From contig JAITLF010000347.1 in assembly GCA_031278025.1 (NCBI GenBank), positions 1 through 17,477 on the forward strand: DNA of 17,477 nucleotides, given 5' to 3'. The DNA is from Treponema sp. (GTDB lineage: Bacteria; Spirochaetota; Spirochaetia; Treponematales; Breznakiellaceae). How positions within the stretch are numbered: position 1 is the stretch's first letter; the number at the start of each line of letters is the position of its first letter. A program made the translations under genes and the position numbers. Positions 15,070 to 17,477 of the stretch are shown one piece after another. The notes beneath the pieces were generated by a model, which ran no database searches, had not been told where the DNA came from, and was given only the letters and a program-made list of their open reading frames with translations.

Positions 15070-15870
15070 TTATAGATCGCGAAAAATCCACCGTACCGCA
15101 TCGGGAAAGCGCAGCCGCCAGCCTCCCTGGGTGTGGGTCAGGCCCTTAAACACCTGGTATTTCAACTGGGTTTCGTCAAAGCCGCAGTCGGTAAACCGCT
15201 GGTACATCATTTTGGTCCCTTCAAGAAACTGCTCTCTGGTGGTAAGCCGTCCCTGTTCATTGGTACTTACATCCAAATAAATGTATTTGACGTGATCCAT
15301 AGCCGCCTGTTCCAGGGTTTTATCAAGACAGTCCATCCAGTTATAGAAGGAGCCGCTGATGCACAGCAACCGGGAAAAGACTTCAGGATGCATGATGACG
15401 CCGTAGGTAGAAACAATAGTTCCGCTGCTGACCCCCCCAAGGGCCGTATACGCGCCCTGTTTTCTGGTCCGGTAATTTTCGTCAATCCAGGGTTTTAATT
15501 CCCGTACTATCCATTCAAGGTATTCCTTGCCGGTTCCGATAACTTCGCTTTCATAAGAACTCCATTCGGGGATGACAAACTGTTTGGTATAGGGAGTGTA
15601 CTGTATGCTCCGTTCCCGGTTGGTCGAAGGGCAGTCGATTCCCACGATGATAACCTGGGGTAGAAATTGTGAATAATCGGCGTAGTAATCCGCGTAGCGG
15701 AGGCTGTGGCCAGAAACGCTGTCCGCATCCCGGAAAATGTCCTGGCCGTCGTTCATATAGAGTACCGGGTAGAGCCGGTCTCCTTCCTCATAGCCGTCAG
15801 GAGTCATGACCCGGAAGGTAACGTCCCGGTTAAAGGGGCTTAGTGTGGTTTTGAAAACGTCAATCTTCAT
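15070..15870 (-). CDS. Cytoplasmic alpha/beta-hydrolase esterase (esterase D / enterochelin-esterase-like family)
   Basis: A 266-residue protein of the putative esterase family that includes Fes, S-formylglutathione hydrolase and feruloyl esterases. It shows YPVLYMNDGQDIF (34-46), VIIVGIDCP (73-81), the nucleophile elbow GGVSSGT with Ser148 (145-151), and a late histidine in GLTHTQGGW (His246). An acidic residue near D200 (YIYLDVS) could complete the triad. No signal peptide is seen, so its substrate must be inside the cell. It is the first gene behind the leftward promoter and LacI-type operator, 117 nt ahead of tctC, so it is probably co-expressed with the citrate genes. No strong ribosome binding site is visible before the ATG; a weak AATAC/GTATT pairing lies there. 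The actual ester substrate is unknown. Confidence 0.85.
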   Translation of the reverse strand: MKIDVFKTTLSPFNRDVTFRVMTPDGYEEGDRLYPVLYMNDGQDIFRDADSVSGHSLRYADYYADYSQFLPQVIIVGIDCPSTNRERSIQYTPYTKQFVIPEWSSYESEVIGTGKEYLEWIVRELKPWIDENYRTRKQGAYTALGGVSSGTIVSTYGVIMHPEVFSRLLCISGSFYNWMDCLDKTLEQAAMDHVKYIYLDVSTNEQGRLTTREQFLEGTKMMYQRFTDCGFDETQLKYQVFKGLTHTQGGWRLRFPDAVRWIFRDL

Positions 15871-15904
15871 AATAATACAGGCAGTATTTGCTCTCCCTTA
15901 AAAA

Positions 15905-15920
15905 GGTAAAACGTTTCATC
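15905..15920. promoter_or_regulatory. Putative LacI-family operator for the leftward operon
   Basis: GGTAAAACGTTTCATC is an imperfect palindrome around AAACGTTT with the central CG typical of LacI/PurR-type sites. It starts just downstream of the predicted leftward start point (about 15921), where a bound repressor would block transcription. It shares TAAAACGTTT with the second site at 16038-16055. Confidence 0.7.
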
Positions 15921-15928
15921 ACCCGTAT

Positions 15929-15958
15929 AGTATAGGAGCATATAAAAGTTCCTGTCAA
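15929..15958 (-). promoter_or_regulatory. Sigma-70-type promoter for the esterase-tct-cit operon
   Basis: On the minus strand TTGACA (15953-15958) and TATACT (15929-15934) are separated by 18 nt, a near-consensus housekeeping promoter. The start would lie near 15921, giving a leader of about 50 nt before the esterase ATG. Confidence 0.8.
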
Positions 15959-16009
15959 TCAAAAAATGAGGTAAATTATGCTCTTTTTGCAGCGTCCGCG
16001 TAAAAATTC

Positions 16010-16038
16010 TTGCCAAGTTTATAACAATGATTTATACT
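16010..16038 (+). promoter_or_regulatory. Sigma-70-type promoter for the LacI-family regulator gene
   Basis: TTGCCA (16010-16015) and TATACT (16033-16038) are spaced by 17 nt. The predicted start near 16045 falls inside the second operator, which suggests autorepression. The leader is about 25 nt. Confidence 0.78.
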
Positions 16039-16055
16039 GATAAAACGTTTTCTCA
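16038..16055. promoter_or_regulatory. Putative LacI-family operator over the regulator's own start point
   Basis: TGATAAAACGTTTTCTCA is palindromic except for one base pair (TGA-AAAACGTTTT-TCA). It overlaps the last base of the -10 box and the predicted start of transcription. Its centre is 134 bp from the other site, so looping between them is possible. Confidence 0.75.
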
Positions 16056-16069
16056 ACATGGGGTTATAG

Positions 16070-17083
16070 ATGGGAGTTACCATAAAGGATATAGCGAAAA
16101 AGACCGGACTTTCGATAACCACTATTTCTCTGGTGCTGAATAAAAAAGAAAGCCGCATTCCGGAACGGACGCGGCAGATCATAGAAACCGCCGCCCGGGA
16201 ACTGAACTATACGCCAAACCATGCGGCCATAAGCCTTTCCACCAAAAAAACAAACGCCATTGCCCTGGTGGTCCCTAAAGGGGGCTTTTACAACCTTGCC
16301 GGCCTGATTTCTTCCGTGGAAGGGGCCTGCCGTAATGCCGGTTACAGTCTGAGCATATCCCTTCCCGAAGGGGACGGGGATTCCTGCCTGGAAGCGATAC
16401 AGGAGATGCTGCGCCGGGGCGCGGACGGCATTATTTTTGATTCATCCAATGTTGATGAAGCGGTTTACCAGGCATATCTGGATCTGGCAATCAAGACGGA
16501 AACCCCGATAAGCGCCCTGGCCGGCGTGGGGGCCCATCTTTTTTCCAATTCGATTATCCCCGATCATCGCCAGGGCGGATGCCTTGCCGCATCCCATCTT
16601 CTGGAACTGGGGCATACCCGCATCGGCCTTATCGCCGGACCACGAGAAAGCTACACCGCATCGGATCTGTCCCTGGGCGTTGAGGACGCCCTGGAGAAAT
16701 TCCACCGGGATCCCGGGGACTTTCCAACGATCTTCGGCATCAATGCCGCCGCATCGGGCCGCGATGGGCTTACGGCCCTGGTCGAACAGGGCTGCACCGG
16801 CGTCATCGCCGGTTCCGACGTCATCGCCTTGGGCATCCTGCGCCGGGCCTACGAACGGGGAACCGCCATACCACGGCAGCTTTCTTTGATAGGCTATGGG
16901 AACAACCTCCCAAGTTTTGAATTCCCCATACCCCTCACCACCGTCTCCATCCACTATGACCGGATAGCCCGCAAGGCGGTCAACCTCATCAAAAAACTCA
17001 GGCGCGGCAGTCCCGCCTTTACCCCGGAACTCGTCCCGCCTTCGCTGATAATACGGGAAAGTACCGCAGCCCCTCAGGTTTGA
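16070..17083 (+). CDS. LacI-family transcriptional regulator, likely controller of the divergent esterase-tct-cit operon
   Basis: A 337-residue regulator. The N-terminal helix-turn-helix covers VTIKDIAKKTGLSITTISLVLN (residues 3-24), followed by the hinge region YTPNHAAISLSTKKTN (47-62). The rest is a periplasmic-binding-protein-like inducer domain, with ALVVPKGGFYN, the DGIIFDSSN region and the late LIGYGNN motif. The Leu at position 21, where many members have Arg (SRVLN), is a minor variation. The ATG at 16070 follows GGGG at 6-nt spacing; an ATG at 16058 stops after three codons. The gene is divergent from the citrate train, with promoters and CG-centred palindromes placed for repression of both. 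Most LacI-family proteins sense sugars or nucleosides, so the effector here is open. Confidence 0.93.
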   Translation: MGVTIKDIAKKTGLSITTISLVLNKKESRIPERTRQIIETAARELNYTPNHAAISLSTKKTNAIALVVPKGGFYNLAGLISSVEGACRNAGYSLSISLPEGDGDSCLEAIQEMLRRGADGIIFDSSNVDEAVYQAYLDLAIKTETPISALAGVGAHLFSNSIIPDHRQGGCLAASHLLELGHTRIGLIAGPRESYTASDLSLGVEDALEKFHRDPGDFPTIFGINAAASGRDGLTALVEQGCTGVIAGSDVIALGILRRAYERGTAIPRQLSLIGYGNNLPSFEFPIPLTTVSIHYDRIARKAVNLIKKLRRGSPAFTPELVPPSLIIRESTAAPQV

Positions 17084-17279
17084 GAGGCTTCCGGCGGTGA
17101 TTTCATTGCTTTCTCTTCGTCCGTTACCCGGGCAAACGCCACAAAATATGATGAGGGAAAAACCAGCACGGGCCCGTGGACGTATTTCATTATATTGCAA
17201 TGAATCAGCTTCATTTGGCTTAGTACCCGGATACTTCCATCATACTTTGCAGATCACCTCCTGGTTTTCACACAGTCCG

Positions 17280-17309
17280 GCCCCCCAACCCCCAAAGGCG
17301 GGGCTTTTT
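17280..17309 (+). terminator. Probable intrinsic terminator downstream of the LacI-family gene
   Basis: GCCCC (17280-17284) or the inner CCCC (17290-17293) can pair with GGGGC (17300-17304), immediately followed by five T. The stem is short and imperfect, but the G-stem plus T-run form is typical. It lies about 200 nt after the stop. Confidence 0.55.
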
Positions 17310-17320
17310 CCTGCCGGGTA

Positions 17321-17348
17321 TTGTTTTTTCGAGGGTTTGGAGTATAGT
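17321..17348 (+). promoter_or_regulatory. Possible promoter facing the right edge
   Basis: TTGTTT (17321-17326) and TATAGT (17343-17348) at 16-nt spacing, just past the terminator and ahead of an AGAGGAG and ATG pair. The -35 is a poor match and the implied leader is only about 13 nt. Confidence 0.35.
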
Positions 17349-17367
17349 AGTACCAGAGGAGCGAATG

Positions 17368-17448
17368 ATGATTGATAGGTTGAAGATGCCGGCCCCCCCG
17401 TTGCGGAAAACGGGCAATAAGTTACCCCCCCCCCCCATTCGTTTCTAG
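17368..17448 (+). CDS. Possible start of a new gene, interrupted after a 12-C tract
   Basis: ATG codons at 17365 and 17368 follow AGAGGAG (17355-17361); the second has the better 6-nt spacing. The frame MIDRLKMPAPPLRKTGNKL is followed by four prolines from the C-tract and stops at a TAG (17446-17448) after 26 residues. In both other frames, reached by gaining or losing one C, the sequence stays open to the window edge. It could be the start of a phase-variable gene, a broken gene, or low-quality terminal sequence. No product is recognised. Confidence 0.3.
   Translation: MIDRLKMPAPPLRKTGNKLPPPPIRF
17425..17436 (+). repeat. Homopolymer of 12 C
   Basis: Twelve consecutive C, followed within 30 bases by further C-rich runs up to the end of the window. 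Such tracts slip in replication and also in sequencing, so the exact count should be treated with caution. Confidence 0.9.
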
Positions 17449-17477
17449 CACCCCTACCCCCTCCCCCTTCTCTATTT

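Larger units (their letters stand above)
17084..17364. other. Non-coding stretch after the LacI-family gene
   Basis: A 92-residue frame (17097-17375) crosses it, but it has no ribosome binding site, runs through a terminator-like hairpin, and its product is Pro/Ser-rich with no domain. Apart from the terminator and a possible promoter, nothing recognisable is present. Confidence 0.6.

Noticed and set aside
15851..15863. Third LacI-type site (TTGAAAACGTCAA) inside the esterase start
   Set aside because: Only one half resembles the other two operators; symmetry around the CG is poor.
15905..15920. Catabolite-response (cre) site for CcpA
   Set aside because: The site has a CG centre and A/T flanks but is one base off the cre spacing on one side; the adjacent LacI-family gene is the simpler partner.
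16442..17200. 252-residue minus-strand ORF opposite the LacI-family gene
   Set aside because: Antisense to a clear regulator gene, with composition typical of a reverse-frame translation and no recognisable motif.

Overview
The window carries one long leftward (minus-strand) gene train, from about 15.9 kb down to 0.48 kb. It is built around anaerobic citrate (or a similar tricarboxylate) use. A divergent LacI-family regulator lies at the right, and a sliver of unrelated, phage-like plus-strand sequence lies at the left end. The DNA is GC-rich in genes with AT-rich control regions. The gene content (citrate lyase with its maturation enzymes, tripartite tricarboxylate transporter, YgfK/SsnA, a lipoprotein-type binding protein with a relaxed lipobox) suits a fermentative, probably gut-associated bacterium. 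A Treponema-like spirochaete is my best guess, but it rests on general impression and not on a phylogenetic marker.

Layout, in transcription order of the minus train: a cytoplasmic alpha/beta-hydrolase esterase (15870-15070); tctC, tctB and tctA (uptake of a tricarboxylate-like substrate); citD, citE and citF (the acyl-carrier, beta and alpha subunits of citrate lyase); an AbrB-family membrane protein; citC (acetylation of the lyase); and a citX-citG fusion (making and attaching the lyase prosthetic group). After a GC-rich repeat cluster come ygfK (a 1030-residue flavin/iron-sulfur oxidoreductase) and ssnA (amidohydrolase), a pair known from selenium-linked purine catabolism. Start and stop codons of citD/citE, abrB/citC and citC/citXG overlap by 4 nt, and citE/citF are 1 nt apart, so these are translationally coupled.

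The 200-bp divergent control region (15871-16069) is unusually readable. It holds a near-consensus promoter facing each way (TTGACA-N18-TATACT leftward, TTGCCA-N17-TATACT rightward). A LacI-type palindrome centred on AAACGTTT sits over or just after each start point. The simplest model is that the LacI-family protein represses both its own gene and the esterase-tct-cit train until an inducer linked to the imported substrate appears.

Features that genes do not explain: (i) a 21-bp tandem array of palindromes in the 363-bp gap between tctB and tctA; (ii) a second, sequence-unrelated cluster of three palindromes, also spaced exactly 21 bp, between citXG and ygfK; (iii) strong stem-loops at most other wide gene junctions of the train; (iv) a 13-bp perfect inverted repeat where the train meets the phage-like fragment; (v) a 12-C homopolymer inside a possible start of a new gene at the right edge. 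No tRNA, rRNA, CRISPR array, insertion sequence or recombinase gene was seen.
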